Counted from the stretch's first letter, positions 35,108 through 47,693 are shown. The stretch is DNA of 64,000 bases from Thauera phenolivorans (GCF_001696715.1 NZ_MBFM01000003.1:397388-461387), one strand, 5' to 3'. A program made the numbers and translations. Notes: generated from the letters alone by a model not told the origin.

Positions 35108-35699
35108 GGCCGGCACCCCGCTGCACTTCCAGCGCATCCTCGAGGCGGCGCTGCTGGCGGCGCCAGTGCCGCTGCCGGTGACGCAACTGCGCCGGCTGTT
35201 CGACGAGGATCCGGGGCCCGACCTGGTGCGCCGCCTGCTGGATGAGCTGCGCGCCGAGTGGCAGACGGCGGGGCGCGGCGTCGAGCTCGTGCAGTTGGCG
35301 AGCGGCTGGCGCTTCCAGACCCGGCCCGAGTATCAGGTCTATCTGGACCGGCTCAAGGAGGAGAGGTCGCCGCGCTATTCGCGCGCGGTAATGGAGACGC
35401 TGGCGATCATCGCCTACCGCCAGCCGGTGACGCGCGGCGACATCGAGGACATCCGCGGCGTGGCGGTATCGCCGAACATTCTGAAGACACTCGAAGCGCG
35501 CGGCTGGATCGACGTCGTCGGCCACCGTGACACCCCGGGGCGGCCGGCGCTGTTCGCGACCACCCGGCGCTTCCTCGACGACATGGGCTTGCGCAGCCTC
35601 ACCGAGCTGCCTGCGCTGACCGAAATTGAAAGGATCATGGATCTTGTCGACACCACACAAATCGAAGCGTCCGCTCCGTCCGCCCCAGAACAGGAGTGA
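35100..35699 (+). CDS. scpB: Segregation and condensation protein B
   Basis: A 199-residue protein with two winged-helix domains; partner of ScpA in the condensin-like complex. Typical segments are [16 protein letters not shown], the [22 protein letters not shown] stretch and [12 protein letters not shown]. The start ATG 35100 has GGGGGCGGGA just upstream, within the end of scpA. Its last 74 bases are also read as the start of rluB in another frame. Confidence 0.94.
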   Translation: MAEAGTPLHFQRILEAALLAAPVPLPVTQLRRLFDEDPGPDLVRRLLDELRAEWQTAGRGVELVQLASGWRFQTRPEYQVYLDRLKEERSPRYSRAVMETLAIIAYRQPVTRGDIEDIRGVAVSPNILKTLEARGWIDVVGHRDTPGRPALFATTRRFLDDMGLRSLTELPALTEIERIMDLVDTTQIEASAPSAPEQE

Positions 35700-36681
35700 G
35701 TCCGGGGCGCGCGACGAGCGCAGCGCCGCGCCGCGCGGATCGGGTGCGCGCGAGCGCCGCGAGGACGAACCGCTGAGGCGGCCCGATGCACATCAATCGG
35801 CGCTCGGCCGCCCGGCGTCCGGCGAGCAGGGGCGACGCCCGCGCGCCGGCGGTCGCGGCCGGGCGCAGACGCAGACCCTTACCGAGCCGGAGCGGCTGCA
35901 GAAGGTGCTCGCCCAGGCGGGGATCGCGTCGCGGCGGGAGGTCGAGGAGCTGGTCCTCGCCGGGCGGATCTCGGTCAATGGCGAGCCGGCCTCGCTCGGA
36001 CAGAAGATCGGCCCGGGCGACCGCGTCAAGCTCAACGGCAAGCTGATTACGCTCCATTTCGCCCAGCGCACGCCGCGTGTGCTGATCTACCACAAGCCGG
36101 AAGGCGAGATCGTCTCGCGCGAGGACCCCGAAGGCCGTCCGACCGTGTTCGAGCGCCTGCCGCTGATCAACAAGGGGCGCTGGCTGGCGGTGGGCCGGCT
36201 CGACTTCAATACCTCCGGTCTGCTCCTGTTCACCAACGACGGCGGGCTCGCCAACCGGCTGATGCACCCGCGCTACGAGCTCGAGCGCGAGTATGCGGTG
36301 CGCGTGCTCGGCCAGCTCGACGAGGCGCAGGCGAAGTCGCTGGTCGACGGCATCCAGCTCGAGGACGGTGTGGCGCGCTTCAATCACCTGCTCGACGCCG
36401 GGGGTGAGGGCGCGAACCACTGGTACCGGGTGACCATCACCGAAGGCCGTAACCGCGAGGTGCGGCGCATGTTCGAGGCGGTCGGCCTCACCGTCAGCCG
36501 CCTGATGCGGGTGCGGTATGGCACCGTCGAGCTGCCGGCACGCCTCAAGCGTGGCATGTGGATGGAGCTGCCCGAGGCCGAGGTGTGCGCGCTCGCCGGC
36601 CTGCCGGCGCCGCAGCGGCAGCAGACGCCGCGCGACAAGAAGCCGGCCAAGCTGCATCGGACCACGCCCAGGGCGGGTTGA
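35626..36681 (+). CDS. rluB: 23S rRNA pseudouridine synthase RluB
   Basis: Pseudouridine synthase that modifies U2605 of 23S rRNA. After a disordered, Arg-rich N-terminal extension (about residues 1-85) comes an S4 RNA-binding domain ([20 protein letters not shown]) and the catalytic domain with Asp193 in [11 protein letters not shown]. There is no ATG before the S4 domain; the only usable starts are TTG codons at 35626 or 35644, both inside scpB in another frame. The start is therefore uncertain, but the frame and family are not. Confidence 0.9.
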   Translation: MKGSWILSTPHKSKRPLRPPQNRSESGARDERSAAPRGSGARERREDEPLRRPDAHQSALGRPASGEQGRRPRAGGRGRAQTQTLTEPERLQKVLAQAGIASRREVEELVLAGRISVNGEPASLGQKIGPGDRVKLNGKLITLHFAQRTPRVLIYHKPEGEIVSREDPEGRPTVFERLPLINKGRWLAVGRLDFNTSGLLLFTNDGGLANRLMHPRYELEREYAVRVLGQLDEAQAKSLVDGIQLEDGVARFNHLLDAGGEGANHWYRVTITEGRNREVRRMFEAVGLTVSRLMRVRYGTVELPARLKRGMWMELPEAEVCALAGLPAPQRQQTPRDKKPAKLHRTTPRAG

Positions 36682-36739
36682 GTCGGACGCGGGCGCGAAG
36701 TCTGCGCAGATGCCGGGCCGGATCAGTGCAATTGCTGAT

Positions 36740-36769
36740 TTGCCCGGCTGTCGGTTCTTGCGCTATACT
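36740..36769 (+). promoter_or_regulatory. Sigma-70 promoter of the rimP operon
   Basis: TTGCCC (36740-36745) and TATACT (36764-36769) are 18 bases apart. Transcription would start near 36776, giving a leader of about 135 bases before rimP that contains a terminator-like hairpin. Confidence 0.75.
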
Positions 36770-36865
36770 CCGGCGGCTTTGATAGAGACGTTTCGGCAGG
36801 GCGGTGCAGATGCGCCCGGCGAGAATCGTCCTGCATCCGTTTGAAGTTGATCTTGAATGATCTGG

Positions 36866-36890
36866 AATGGGCGTTTCGCCCATTTTTTAT
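36866..36890 (+). terminator. Terminator-like hairpin in the rimP leader (possible attenuator)
   Basis: An 8-bp stem (36866-36873 with 36877-36884) with a TTT loop is followed by a T-rich tract. It lies between the promoter and the rimP start, where a full terminator would cut off the whole operon, so it may act as a regulated attenuator. Control by NusA is a possibility suggested by the operon content. Confidence 0.7.
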
Positions 36891-36911
36891 TTGTGTCCTT
36901 GGGTGGCGAGC

Positions 36912-37346
36912 ATGCGCGCAGGCATCGTTGAACTGATCGAACAGGTAGTGACCGGACTCGGCTACGAGCTGGTGGATTTCGAGCTCTCGCCGAGGGCTCG
37001 GCTGCTGCGCGTGTTCATCGACATCGAACGCGGGATCACGGTCGACGACTGCGCCACCGTCAGCAATCAGCTGCAGCGCGTGTTCGAGGTCGAGAACGTC
37101 GATTACGACCGCCTCGAGGTGTCCTCGCCCGGCCTCGACCGGCCTTTGAAGAAGCTCGCCGACTTCGAGCGCTTCGCCGGTCACGAGATCCAGCTGCGGC
37201 TGAGCCTGCCGGTGGACAATCAGCGCAATTTCCTTGGCGTGCTGCAAGGGGTCCGTGACGGCGCGGTGACGCTGACGACCGAGAAAGGGGAGCTGTCTTT
37301 CCCCTTCGAAGATATCGAAAAGGCACGTCTTGTTCCCAAATTCTGA
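36912..37346 (+). CDS. rimP: Ribosome maturation factor RimP
   Basis: A 144-residue 30S assembly factor (YhbC family). The [21 protein letters not shown] segment, the [15 protein letters not shown] helix and [10 protein letters not shown] are characteristic. ATG 36912 has GGCGAG upstream; the frame continues upstream but only through the leader hairpin. It is the first gene of rimP-nusA-infB-rbfA-truB. Confidence 0.95.
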   Translation: MRAGIVELIEQVVTGLGYELVDFELSPRARLLRVFIDIERGITVDDCATVSNQLQRVFEVENVDYDRLEVSSPGLDRPLKKLADFERFAGHEIQLRLSLPVDNQRNFLGVLQGVRDGAVTLTTEKGELSFPFEDIEKARLVPKF

Positions 37347-37372
37347 GAATCCGGAGTGGAGGTTTTCCTGAA

Positions 37373-38848
37373 ATGAGCCGCGAGATCCTGCTGCTTGTTG
37401 ATGCTTTGGCGCGTGAGAAGAACGTCGCCAAGGACATCGTGTTTGCCGCGCTCGAATCCGCGCTGGCCTCCGCCACCAAGAAGCGTATCCACGACGATGC
37501 CGACGTGGTGGTCAATATCGATCGCGAGACGGGCGACTACGACTCCCGTCGCCGCTGGCTGGTGATGCCCGACGAGGAAGTGAGCAACGACGAGGCCGAG
37601 ATGGGCATCATCGATGCGCGCGAGCTCGACCCCAAGATCGAGCTCGGCGACTACATCGAGGAAGAGCTCGAGCCGATCGACTTCGGTCGCATCGGCGCCC
37701 AGGCCGCCAAGCAGGTCATCCTGCAGAAGATCCGCGACGCCGAGCGCGAGCAGATCCTCAACGATTTCCTCGAGCGCAAGGAATTCCTCGTCTCGGGCTC
37801 GATCAAGCGCATGGAGCGCGGCAGCGCGATCATCGAGGTCGGCCGCATGGAGGCGGTGCTGCCACGCGATCATCAGATCCCGCGCGAGAACCTGCGTGTG
37901 GGCGACCGCGTCAAGGCCTATCTGCTGAAGATCGATCGCGGCGCGCGCGGCCCGCAGCTGATCCTGTCGCGCACCGCACCCGAGTTCCTGATGAAGCTGT
38001 TCGAGCTGGAAGTCCCCGAGATCGAGGACGGTCTGCTCGAGATCAAGGCCTGTGCCCGCGACCCCGGCATGCGCGCGAAGATCGCGGTCAAGTCGAACGA
38101 CCCGCGCATCGACCCGATCGGGACCTGCGTCGGTCTGCGCGGCTCGCGCGTGACCGCGGTGCGCAACGAGGTCGGCGGCGAGCAGATCGACATCATCGTG
38201 TGGGCGGCCGATCCCGCGCAGTTCGTGATCGCGGCCCTGCAGCCTGCCGAGGTGGTGTCGATCGTGGTGGACGAGGAGGCGCACGCGATGGACGTGGTCG
38301 TCGACGAGAACAACCTCGCGATCGCGATCGGGCGCAACGGCCAGAACGTCAAGCTGGCCACCGAACTCACCGGGTGGTCGATCAACCTGATGAGCGAGCA
38401 GGAGTCGGCCGAGCGCGCCGAGCATGAGCAGCAGGCGCTGCGCAGCCTGTTCATGGCCAAGCTCGACGTCGACGAAGAAGTGGCGGACATCCTGATCGAA
38501 GAGGGCTTCTCCTCGCTCGAGGAAATCGCCTACGTGCCGCTGGCCGAAATGCTGGAAATCGAGGCCTTCGACGAGGAAACGGTGAATGAGCTGCGCAACC
38601 GCGCGCGCAACGTGCTGCTCACCGAGGCCATCGTCACCGAGGAGCAGCTCGAGAACGTGTCCGAGGACCTGCTCGAACTCGACGGCATGGAAAAGTCCCT
38701 TGCCGCGGCGCTGGCGCAGAAGGGCATTCGCACCCGGGACGAACTGGCCGACCTTGCGGTCGATGAGCTGGTCGAGATGGTCGGGATGGACGAAGAACGA
38801 GCCAAGGCGCTGATTTCGGTCGCACGCGCCCACTGGTTCGAAGAATGA
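37373..38848 (+). CDS. nusA: Transcription termination/antitermination factor NusA
   Basis: A 491-residue RNA-polymerase-binding factor for pausing, termination and antitermination. In order: N-terminal RNAP-binding domain, S1 domain (about residues 135-200), two KH domains (about 200-345, with [12 protein letters not shown]) and two acidic repeats at the C terminus, as usual in proteobacteria. It lies 26 bases after rimP and 13 before infB. Confidence 0.97.
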   Translation: MSREILLLVDALAREKNVAKDIVFAALESALASATKKRIHDDADVVVNIDRETGDYDSRRRWLVMPDEEVSNDEAEMGIIDARELDPKIELGDYIEEELEPIDFGRIGAQAAKQVILQKIRDAEREQILNDFLERKEFLVSGSIKRMERGSAIIEVGRMEAVLPRDHQIPRENLRVGDRVKAYLLKIDRGARGPQLILSRTAPEFLMKLFELEVPEIEDGLLEIKACARDPGMRAKIAVKSNDPRIDPIGTCVGLRGSRVTAVRNEVGGEQIDIIVWAADPAQFVIAALQPAEVVSIVVDEEAHAMDVVVDENNLAIAIGRNGQNVKLATELTGWSINLMSEQESAERAEHEQQALRSLFMAKLDVDEEVADILIEEGFSSLEEIAYVPLAEMLEIEAFDEETVNELRNRARNVLLTEAIVTEEQLENVSEDLLELDGMEKSLAAALAQKGIRTRDELADLAVDELVEMVGMDEERAKALISVARAHWFEE

Positions 38849-38861
38849 CGGGAGGTCAACA

Positions 38862-41732
38862 ATGGACCAGATGAGCGTGACCCAGTTTGCCGGCGAACTG
38901 AAGATGCCGGCCGCGGCGCTGCTCGAGCAGTTGAGGCGTGCCGGCGTGGAAAAGGCGGGTGCGGACGACTTGCTCTCCGAACAGGACAAGGCGCGGCTGC
39001 TCGAATACCTGCGCCGCGCGCACGGCGACAGCGAGCCGAAGGGCAAGATCACCCTGACGCGCAAGCAGACGAGCGAGATCCGCGCCACCGACTCCACCGG
39101 CCGCGCCCGCACGGTGCAGGTCGAGGTGCGCAAGAAGCGCACCTTCGTCAAGCGCGACGATCTGCTCGCCGACATTGCCGCGGGCGACAGCTCGATGGCT
39201 GCGGAAGCGCAGGCCCACATCGATGCCGAGGCGGCCGAAGCGGCCGAGGCACAGGTGCTGGCGCAGGCCGCGCTCGAGCCGGCCACGCCCGAGGTCGCAT
39301 CGGCGCCCGAGGCGATCGCCGAGCCCGCGCCGGTGGTCGAACCCGAGCCGGCCCCGGAGCCCGAACCGGCACCTGTGCCCGAACCTGAGCCTGAGCCCGA
39401 ATCGGCGCCGTCGCCCGAGCCCGAGACGACACCCGAGCCCGAGCCCGAGACGAAGCCCGATCAGGCGCCAGCGGCGGCGCCCATCCCCAAGGCCGCGCCG
39501 CGCCCGGTGTCGATCACCGAGCTGCTGAGCGAGGAAGAACTCGCCTCCCGCGAACGCGAGGCAGCGCGCCAGCGCGCGCTGCTCGAGCGCCAGGCGGCCG
39601 ACCTGCGTGCCCGCCAGGAGCGCCAGGCTGCCTCGCGTGCCGCGGCCGACGCGCGACGCGCCGAAGAAGAGGCACGCCTGCGTGCCGAAGAGGAAAAGAA
39701 GGCCGAGGCCGCAAAGCCCGCACCTGCGAAGACCGAGGCGGCCAAGCCCGCCAGCGGCACCCTGCACCGTCCGGCCAAGCCGGCGGACAAGGCTGCCAAG
39801 GACACCAAGCGTGGGGCGCCGGCGCGCGAAGCCGACGCCAGCAAGCGCCGTGGCGGGCTCAAGACCCGTGGTGACGTCGGTGGCGGTACCGGCTGGCGCG
39901 GCGCCAAGGGCGGCTCGCGTCGGGGTGGCCGTCACGACGACGATCGCCAGACCTTCCAGGCGCCGATCGAGCCGGTGGTGCGCGAGGTGCACGTGCCGGA
40001 GACCATCACCGTGGGCGATCTCGCCCACAAGATGGCGGTGAAGGCGGGCGAGCTCATCAAGGTCCTGATGAAGATGGGGACGATGGTCACCATCAACCAG
40101 GTGCTCGATCAGGAAACCGCGATGATCCTCGTCGAGGAGATGGGCCACAAGGCCTTCGCCGCGAAGCTCGACGACCCCGATGCCTTCCTCGAAGAGGCCG
40201 AGGCGCAGAAGGACGTCGAAGTGCTGGCGCGCGCGCCGGTGGTCACCGTCATGGGTCACGTCGACCACGGCAAGACCTCGCTGCTCGACTACATCCGTCG
40301 CGCCAAGGTCGCCTCCGGCGAGTTCGGCGGCATCACGCAGCATATCGGCGCGTATCACGTGAAGACCGATCGCGGCATGGTGACCTTCCTCGACACCCCG
40401 GGTCACGAGGCCTTCACCGCCATGCGCGCTCGCGGCGCCAAGGCCACGGACCTGGTGATCCTGGTGGTCGCTGCCGACGACGGCGTGATGCCGCAGACGC
40501 GTGAGGCGATCCACCACGCGAAGGCGGCCGGCGTGCCGCTGGTGGTGGCGATCAACAAGATCGACAAGCCCGAAGCCCAGCCCGACCGCGTCAAGCAGGA
40601 GCTGGTCGCCGAAGGCGTGATCCCGGAAGAGTACGGTGGCGACGTGATGTTCGTCCCGGTTTCGGCGAAGAAGGGCACGGGCGTCGACGAGCTGCTCGAG
40701 GCGGTGCTGCTGCAGGCCGAGGTGCTGGAACTGACGGCGCCGGTGGATGCGCCGGCGAAGGGCCTGATCATCGAGGCCCGCCTCGACAAGGGGCGCGGTC
40801 CGGTGGCCTCGCTGCTGGTTCAGTCCGGCACCCTGCGCAAGGGTGACGTGCTGCTCGCCGGTGCCACTTTCGGTCGCATCCGCGCGATGCTGGACGAGAA
40901 CGGCAAGCAGATCGACCAGGCCGGTCCCTCGATTCCGGTCGAGATCCTCGGCCTGTCCGAGGTCCCGGCCGCCGGCGACGAGGCGATTGCGCTGGCCGAC
41001 GAGAAGAAGGCGCGCGAGATCGCGCTCTTCCGCCAGGGCAAGTTCCGCGACGTCAAGCTGGCCAAGCAGCAGGCGGCCAAGCTCGAAACAATGATGGAGC
41101 AGATGACCGAGGGCGAGGTGAAGGCCCTGCCGCTGATCATCAAGGCCGACGTTCAGGGCTCGCAGGAAGCACTGGCGCAGTCGCTGCAGAAGCTCTCCAC
41201 CGACGAAGTCCGGGTCAACGTCATCCATGGTGCGGTAGGCGCGATCAGCGAGTCCGACGTCAACCTCGCGCAGGCCTCGGGTGCGGTCATCATCGGCTTC
41301 AACACCCGTGCCGATGCGGGCGCCCGCAAGCTCGCAGAGTCCTTCGGTGTCGATATCCGCTACTACAACATCATCTACGATGCGGTCGATGAGGTGAAGG
41401 CGGCGCTGTCGGGCATGCTCGCGCCGGAGAAGCGCGAGGAGGTCATCGGCCTGGTCGAGATCCGGCAGGTGTTCACCGTTTCGCGGGTCGGCTCGATCGC
41501 CGGCTGCTACGTGCTCGAGGGGCAGGTCAAGCGCGGCTCGCATGTTCGCCTGCTGCGCAACCACACGGTGGTCTGGACCGGGGAGCTCGAGTCGCTCAAG
41601 CGCTTCAAGGATGACGTCAAGGAAGTCAAGGCCGGCTACGAGTGCGGCCTGCAGCTTCGCAACTACAACGACATCCAGCTCGGCGACCAGCTCGAGATCT
41701 TCGAGATCAAGGAAGTGGCGAGGACCCTGTAA
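38862..41732 (+). CDS. infB: Translation initiation factor IF-2
   Basis: A 956-residue GTPase that brings initiator tRNA to the 30S subunit. The N-terminal IF2 domain is followed by a long linker: a Pro/Glu-rich repeat region (about residues 145-210) and a basic, Arg/Lys-rich coiled region (about 225-380). The G domain starts with GHVDHGKTS at residue 465, with NKID after it, then the C1 and C2 domains. It ends three bases before rbfA. Confidence 0.97.
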   Translation: MDQMSVTQFAGELKMPAAALLEQLRRAGVEKAGADDLLSEQDKARLLEYLRRAHGDSEPKGKITLTRKQTSEIRATDSTGRARTVQVEVRKKRTFVKRDDLLADIAAGDSSMAAEAQAHIDAEAAEAAEAQVLAQAALEPATPEVASAPEAIAEPAPVVEPEPAPEPEPAPVPEPEPEPESAPSPEPETTPEPEPETKPDQAPAAAPIPKAAPRPVSITELLSEEELASREREAARQRALLERQAADLRARQERQAASRAAADARRAEEEARLRAEEEKKAEAAKPAPAKTEAAKPASGTLHRPAKPADKAAKDTKRGAPAREADASKRRGGLKTRGDVGGGTGWRGAKGGSRRGGRHDDDRQTFQAPIEPVVREVHVPETITVGDLAHKMAVKAGELIKVLMKMGTMVTINQVLDQETAMILVEEMGHKAFAAKLDDPDAFLEEAEAQKDVEVLARAPVVTVMGHVDHGKTSLLDYIRRAKVASGEFGGITQHIGAYHVKTDRGMVTFLDTPGHEAFTAMRARGAKATDLVILVVAADDGVMPQTREAIHHAKAAGVPLVVAINKIDKPEAQPDRVKQELVAEGVIPEEYGGDVMFVPVSAKKGTGVDELLEAVLLQAEVLELTAPVDAPAKGLIIEARLDKGRGPVASLLVQSGTLRKGDVLLAGATFGRIRAMLDENGKQIDQAGPSIPVEILGLSEVPAAGDEAIALADEKKAREIALFRQGKFRDVKLAKQQAAKLETMMEQMTEGEVKALPLIIKADVQGSQEALAQSLQKLSTDEVRVNVIHGAVGAISESDVNLAQASGAVIIGFNTRADAGARKLAESFGVDIRYYNIIYDAVDEVKAALSGMLAPEKREEVIGLVEIRQVFTVSRVGSIAGCYVLEGQVKRGSHVRLLRNHTVVWTGELESLKRFKDDVKEVKAGYECGLQLRNYNDIQLGDQLEIFEIKEVARTL

Positions 41733-41735
41733 GCC

Positions 41736-42131
41736 ATGCCCAAGGAGTATTCCCGCAGCCAGCGCGTGGTGGAGCAGATCCGCCGCGAACTGGCCGAGCT
41801 CATCCGCCTCGAGGTGAAGGATCCGCGCGTCGGCTTCATCACCCTGACCGATGTCGAGATCACGCCCGATTATGCCCACGCCAAGGTGTTCTTCACCTCG
41901 ATGACGGGCGAGGCGGACGTGCCCGAGATCATGCAGGGACTGCGTCGGGCGAGCGGCTTCCTGCGCCGCGAACTCGGCCGCAGGGTGCGCATCCACACCA
42001 CGCCCGAGCTGCATTTCGTGTACGACCGTTCGGTGGAGGAGGGCAGCCGCCTTTCGAAGCTGATCGACGATGTCGTGCGCGAGGACGAGGCGCGCCATCA
42101 CGACGATGACGACGAAAAGTCCGGTAGCTGA
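41736..42131 (+). CDS. rbfA: Ribosome-binding factor A
   Basis: A 131-residue KH-like cold-shock protein for 16S rRNA 5'-end maturation. The SQRVVEQIRRELAELIRLEVKDPR start and the VTDVEI-type strands are typical. The C terminus is acidic and His/Asp-rich. It overlaps the first 26 bases of truB. Confidence 0.95.
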   Translation: MPKEYSRSQRVVEQIRRELAELIRLEVKDPRVGFITLTDVEITPDYAHAKVFFTSMTGEADVPEIMQGLRRASGFLRRELGRRVRIHTTPELHFVYDRSVEEGSRLSKLIDDVVREDEARHHDDDDEKSGS

Positions 42132-43068
42132 GGACGCGCCGGCAGCGCGCCTGCGCGGTCAGTTCCGGCGGCCGCCGCGGCGGCAGGTCGATGGGGTGCT
42201 GCTGCTGGACAAGCCTCAGGGCCTGAGTTCGAATACCGCGCTGCAGACCGCGCGGCGACTGTTCAACGCGGCCAAGGCGGGCCATACCGGGACCCTCGAC
42301 CCGATGGCGACCGGCCTGCTGCCGCTGACCTTCGGCGAGGCGACCAAGTTTTCGCAGATGCTGCTCGACGCCGACAAAACCTACGAGGCGGAGGTGCGGC
42401 TCGGCGTCGACACCGACACGGGCGATGCCGAAGGGACGGTCCTCGCCACCCGACCGGTGGCGGTGGAGCGGGCCGCGCTGGAGGCGGTGCTGAGCCGTTT
42501 TCGCGGCGAGATCGAGCAGATTCCGCCGATGTACTCGGCGCTCAAGCGCGACGGCAAGCCGCTGTACGAATACGCGCGCGCCGGCATCGAGCTCGAGCGG
42601 CCCTCGCGCCGCGTGACCATTCATGTGCTCGAGCTGCTCGACTTCGACGGCGAGCGCTTCCGGATACGCGTCGGCTGCAGCAAGGGTACCTATGTGCGGA
42701 GCCTCGCGATGGACATCGGTGCCGCGCTCGGCTGCGGTGCTCACCTGAGCGCGCTGCGCCGGACCGGCATCGGACCCTTCGAGGTCGCCGAAGCGGTGAC
42801 GCTGGAGCGGCTGGAATCGGCCGACGAGACGGGGCGCGACCGGCTGCTGGCACCGGCCGATGCGCTGGTGCGCCATCTCGGCGCGATCACGCTCGATGCG
42901 GGCGTGGCAGCGGCGCTGTTGCAGGGGCGGGTGGTCCGCCCCGGGGCGGCGGATGCGGGCGGAACGCTGGTGCGGGTTTATGGTCCGCACGGTTTCCTCG
43001 GACTGGCCGTATGGCAGGAGGATGGCGGGCTTGCGCCCCGGCGCCTGATCGCCACCGCCACCGGATAG
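42106..43068 (+). CDS. truB: tRNA pseudouridine(55) synthase TruB
   Basis: A 320-residue synthase that makes the universal pseudouridine 55 in the tRNA T-loop. Catalytic Asp65 lies in GHTGTLDPMATG, and the VLLLDKPQGLSSN motif is near the start. ATG 42106 lies inside the end of rbfA, consistent with translational coupling. It closes the rimP operon; rpsO has its own promoter. Confidence 0.96.
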   Translation: MTTKSPVAEDAPAARLRGQFRRPPRRQVDGVLLLDKPQGLSSNTALQTARRLFNAAKAGHTGTLDPMATGLLPLTFGEATKFSQMLLDADKTYEAEVRLGVDTDTGDAEGTVLATRPVAVERAALEAVLSRFRGEIEQIPPMYSALKRDGKPLYEYARAGIELERPSRRVTIHVLELLDFDGERFRIRVGCSKGTYVRSLAMDIGAALGCGAHLSALRRTGIGPFEVAEAVTLERLESADETGRDRLLAPADALVRHLGAITLDAGVAAALLQGRVVRPGAADAGGTLVRVYGPHGFLGLAVWQEDGGLAPRRLIATATG

Positions 43069-43100
43069 GGTGGAGCGCCCTCGCGGGCGCATGATAATGT

Positions 43101-43130
43101 TTGAGTTTCCGGCGGGGGTGTGAGTATAAT
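43101..43130 (+). promoter_or_regulatory. Sigma-70 promoter of rpsO
   Basis: TTGAGT (43101-43106) and TATAAT (43125-43130) are 18 bases apart. A 7-bp inverted repeat GCGGGGG/CCCCCGC (43112-43118, 43131-43137) brackets the -10 box; whether it matters is unknown. Confidence 0.85.
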
Positions 43131-43170
43131 CCCCCGCTTCCGATTGGCAGAATTCACGAGTAAAAGACAC

Positions 43171-43440
43171 ATGGCTCTCGATAACGCAACCAAGGCGAAA
43201 GTCGTCGCCGATTTCCAGCGCGCCCAAGGCGACACCGGCTCCCCCGAAGTTCAGGTCGCGCTGCTCACCACTCGCATCAACGGACTTACCGGCCACTTCA
43301 AGGAGCACGGCAAGGACCACCACTCGCGTCGTGGCCTGCTCAAGATGGTCAGCCAGCGCCGCAAGCTGCTCGACTACCTGAAGGGCCGCAACGCCGAGAG
43401 CTATCGAAACCTGATCGAGCGTCTCGGCCTGCGCAAGTAA
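43171..43440 (+). CDS. rpsO: 30S ribosomal protein S15
   Basis: An 89-residue protein binding the central domain of 16S rRNA. The full family sequence is present, with [34 protein letters not shown] and the C-terminal RLGLRK. It precedes pnp, as in most proteobacteria; a hairpin lies between them. Confidence 0.98.
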   Translation: MALDNATKAKVVADFQRAQGDTGSPEVQVALLTTRINGLTGHFKEHGKDHHSRRGLLKMVSQRRKLLDYLKGRNAESYRNLIERLGLRK

Positions 43441-43492
43441 TTTGCAGCCCGTGACGAGCCTTAAAGCGCCGATCGGGGCAACCTGAATCAGC

Positions 43493-43535
43493 AAAGCCGG
43501 TGCGAGCCCTCGCGGGCCGTGCCGGCTTTGTCGTT
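43493..43535 (+). terminator. Hairpin between rpsO and pnp
   Basis: An imperfect hairpin, AAAGCCGG at 43493-43500 with CCGGCTTT at 43522-43529, followed by GTCGTTT. It may be a partial terminator or an RNase processing site; in E. coli this intergenic region controls pnp by processing. Confidence 0.6.
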
Positions 43536-43632
43536 TCCGTCCCCCGTGTAGTGGCGCCCGGCACGATGCCCCCGCGGGCCCGAGGCCCGCAGCAGTTGTA
43601 GTTTGCTGCCCTTACCGAAATGAGGAACGAAC

Positions 43633-45732
<2,100 letters not shown>

Positions 45733-45777
45733 GGCCGACGGGAGAGGGGAGGCGCGAAAGCGCCTTTCCGATGCACC

Positions 45778-45807
45778 AAAAAAGGGACGCCGTGGCGTCC
45801 CTTTTTT
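45778..45807. terminator. Bidirectional terminator after pnp
   Basis: A 14-bp inverted repeat (45778-45791 with 45794-45807) has an A-tract on its left arm and a T-tract on its right, so it can stop transcription from both sides. The group II intron begins four bases downstream. Confidence 0.93.
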
Positions 45808-45810
45808 CTG

Positions 45811-47651
45811 GTGCGCCCAGCATGGGCGCACTCCTGCGGGTGCAAGTCCCGCCGTAAGTTGATCACAGCGAACGAAGCTAAGCGCAACTGCGCGAGGGTG
45901 ACCGAGCGTGGGGAGGAAGCGTGGAGCGTAAGCTGCGAGCCGATGAACAAGAATCGGATAGAAGGCGCTGCCGAGCAGGGCGAGCGGGCCAGAAACCGCG
46001 AAGCTCTCGTGATCAAGGCGAAGTGGCGTAGATCCGGCGGTTGTGCAGCGAAGGAGTGCGTTCTTACCTGGGGAGATCTCGCCTTGTGCCTGAAAGGGCG
46101 ACGGTGCCACACCGGAGCGAGGAGTCAGCCGAGGCCGTAGTAGCCGCTGGTTTGGGGCGAAGGGCCGAACGAGTAGGAGGGCCGAAGGCCGTGTCGCTCG
46201 GACGTGCAGTGCATCAGAAGCCCGGCGAGCCGGGGCGCAATGCGGGAGAGCGAGGTGAAGCCGAGCTCGAAGCGGTGCGTGATGAAGCACGAACGGCGCG
46301 GCGCGCAACTGGAAGCCCGGGGCGAGATGGCCTGCTTGCGCAGGCGCTCGCGAGCGCGAATATGGTTCTGGCGTGGAAACGCGTCAAAGCTAATCGCGGC
46401 AGTGCTGGGGCGGATGGGTTGTCGATTGCCGAGACGGCGGAGTACCTGAGAATGCACTGGCCCCGGATTCGGGAATCCTTGCTCGATGGCAGCTACCGGC
46501 CCGTGCCGGTGCGCTGCGTCCAGATTCCGAAGGCCGATGGCGGGGTGCGCGAACTGGGGATTCCGACGGTGACGGATCGGCTGATCCAGCAAGCCCTGCT
46601 GCAAGTCTTGCAGCCCATCATTGATCCGACGTTCTCCGAACACAGCTATGGCTTCCGGCCGGGACGCCGTGCGCACGACGCGGTGCTCGATGCACAGCGC
46701 TACGTGCAGGACGGCTACCGGGTAGTGGTCGATGTGGATCTGGAGAAGTTCTTCGACCGGGTCAATCACGACATCCTGATGGAACGGTTGGCGAGGCGAA
46801 TCGACGATAAAGCCGTGCTGCGGCTGGTTCGTCGTTACCTCGTGGCCGGGATTCTGGATGGCGGGGTGCTCATCGAGCGGTACGAGGGCACGCCGCAAGG
46901 CGGGCCGCTCTCGCCGCTGTTGGCCAATGTGCTGCTCGACGAGGTGGATCGGGAACTGGAGCGACGTGGCCACCGCTTCGTGCGCTACGCCGACGACTGC
47001 AACGTGTATGTGTGCAGTCGCCGCGCAGGTGAACGGGTGCTGGAAGGGTTGCGCAAGCTCTACGACCGACTCCATCTGAAGATCAACGAGGCCAAGACGG
47101 CGGTGGCGTCGGCGACCGGTCGCAAGCTTCTGGGCTACGAACTGTGGCGCAGTGCGGGCGACCGGATCAAATGCGCGGTCGCCTACAAGGCGTTGGAGAC
47201 CTTCAAACAACGCATCCGGGAAATGACGCGTCGCTCGGGCGGGCGCAGCCTGCCGGAGGTCGCCGAACGACTGCGGGCCTACATGCCGGGCTGGAAGGCG
47301 TACTTCCAGCTTGCGCAGACACCCAAGGTGTTCCGCGAACTCGACGAGTGGATCCGACACCGGCTGCGTGCCGTGCAGCTCAAGCACTGGCGTCGGGGTA
47401 CGACGATGTATCGGGAATTGTTGGCGCTGGGCGCCTCGCAAGCGGATGCCCGCAGGGTGGCCGCGAACAGTCGGTGCTGGTGGCGTAACAGCCGCATGGC
47501 GCTGAACCGAGCGATGCCCATCGCCTACTTCGACCGGCTTGGCGTGCCTCGGCTCTCATGACCTCAACTGCTCGAACCGCCCGGTGCGGACCCGCATGCC
47601 GGGTGGTGTGGGAGGGGATCGGTCAGGTAACCTGACCGCCCCTATCCCGAT
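45811..47651 (+). mobile_element. Group IIC intron, complete, inserted just after the pnp terminator
   Basis: The 5' end GTGCGCC at 45811 lies four bases after the terminator T-tract. The first 380 bases hold no gene: they are intron RNA domains I to III, including TGCGTTCTTACCTGGGG, which matches bacterial class C introns. The maturase gene fills domain IV. Domain V at about 47575-47608 has the CGC catalytic triad typical of class C. A domain VI hairpin with GGTCAGG/CCTGACC follows, and the intron ends CTATCCCGAT at 47651. Insertion next to an intrinsic terminator is the known target of class C introns. The 3' boundary is inferred, within a few bases. Confidence 0.9.
46191..47561 (+). CDS. 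ltrA: Group II intron reverse transcriptase/maturase
   Basis: A 456-residue multifunctional protein encoded in intron domain IV; it binds the intron RNA for splicing and reverse-transcribes it during mobility. The reverse transcriptase catalytic motif YADD is at residues 266-269 (RYADDCNVYV), and SYGFRPGRRAHDAV, QGGPLSPLLANVLLDEVD and the maturase X domain are all intact. There is no HNH endonuclease at the C terminus, as expected for class C. The start is GTG 46191 with AGGAGG ten bases upstream. No frameshift or internal stop, so the intron may still be active. Confidence 0.93.
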   Translation: MSLGRAVHQKPGEPGRNAGERGEAELEAVRDEARTARRATGSPGRDGLLAQALASANMVLAWKRVKANRGSAGADGLSIAETAEYLRMHWPRIRESLLDGSYRPVPVRCVQIPKADGGVRELGIPTVTDRLIQQALLQVLQPIIDPTFSEHSYGFRPGRRAHDAVLDAQRYVQDGYRVVVDVDLEKFFDRVNHDILMERLARRIDDKAVLRLVRRYLVAGILDGGVLIERYEGTPQGGPLSPLLANVLLDEVDRELERRGHRFVRYADDCNVYVCSRRAGERVLEGLRKLYDRLHLKINEAKTAVASATGRKLLGYELWRSAGDRIKCAVAYKALETFKQRIREMTRRSGGRSLPEVAERLRAYMPGWKAYFQLAQTPKVFRELDEWIRHRLRAVQLKHWRRGTTMYRELLALGASQADARRVAANSRCWWRNSRMALNRAMPIAYFDRLGVPRLS

Positions 47652-47693
47652 CCTTGCCGCGGGGTCGGCGACTGCCCGACTCCGGCTCGGAGC

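Noticed and set aside
38856-42101. A long minus-strand open frame opposite infB
   Set aside because: Same reason: it follows the codon bias of infB, which is clearly the real gene.
43112-43137. Inverted repeat GCGGGGG/CCCCCGC around the rpsO -10 box
   Set aside because: Seven GC-only pairs arise easily at this base composition; not enough to claim an operator.
45751-45766. Short hairpin GGCGC-GAAA-GCGCC after pnp
   Set aside because: It has no T-tract and lies just before the much stronger terminator; not listed separately.
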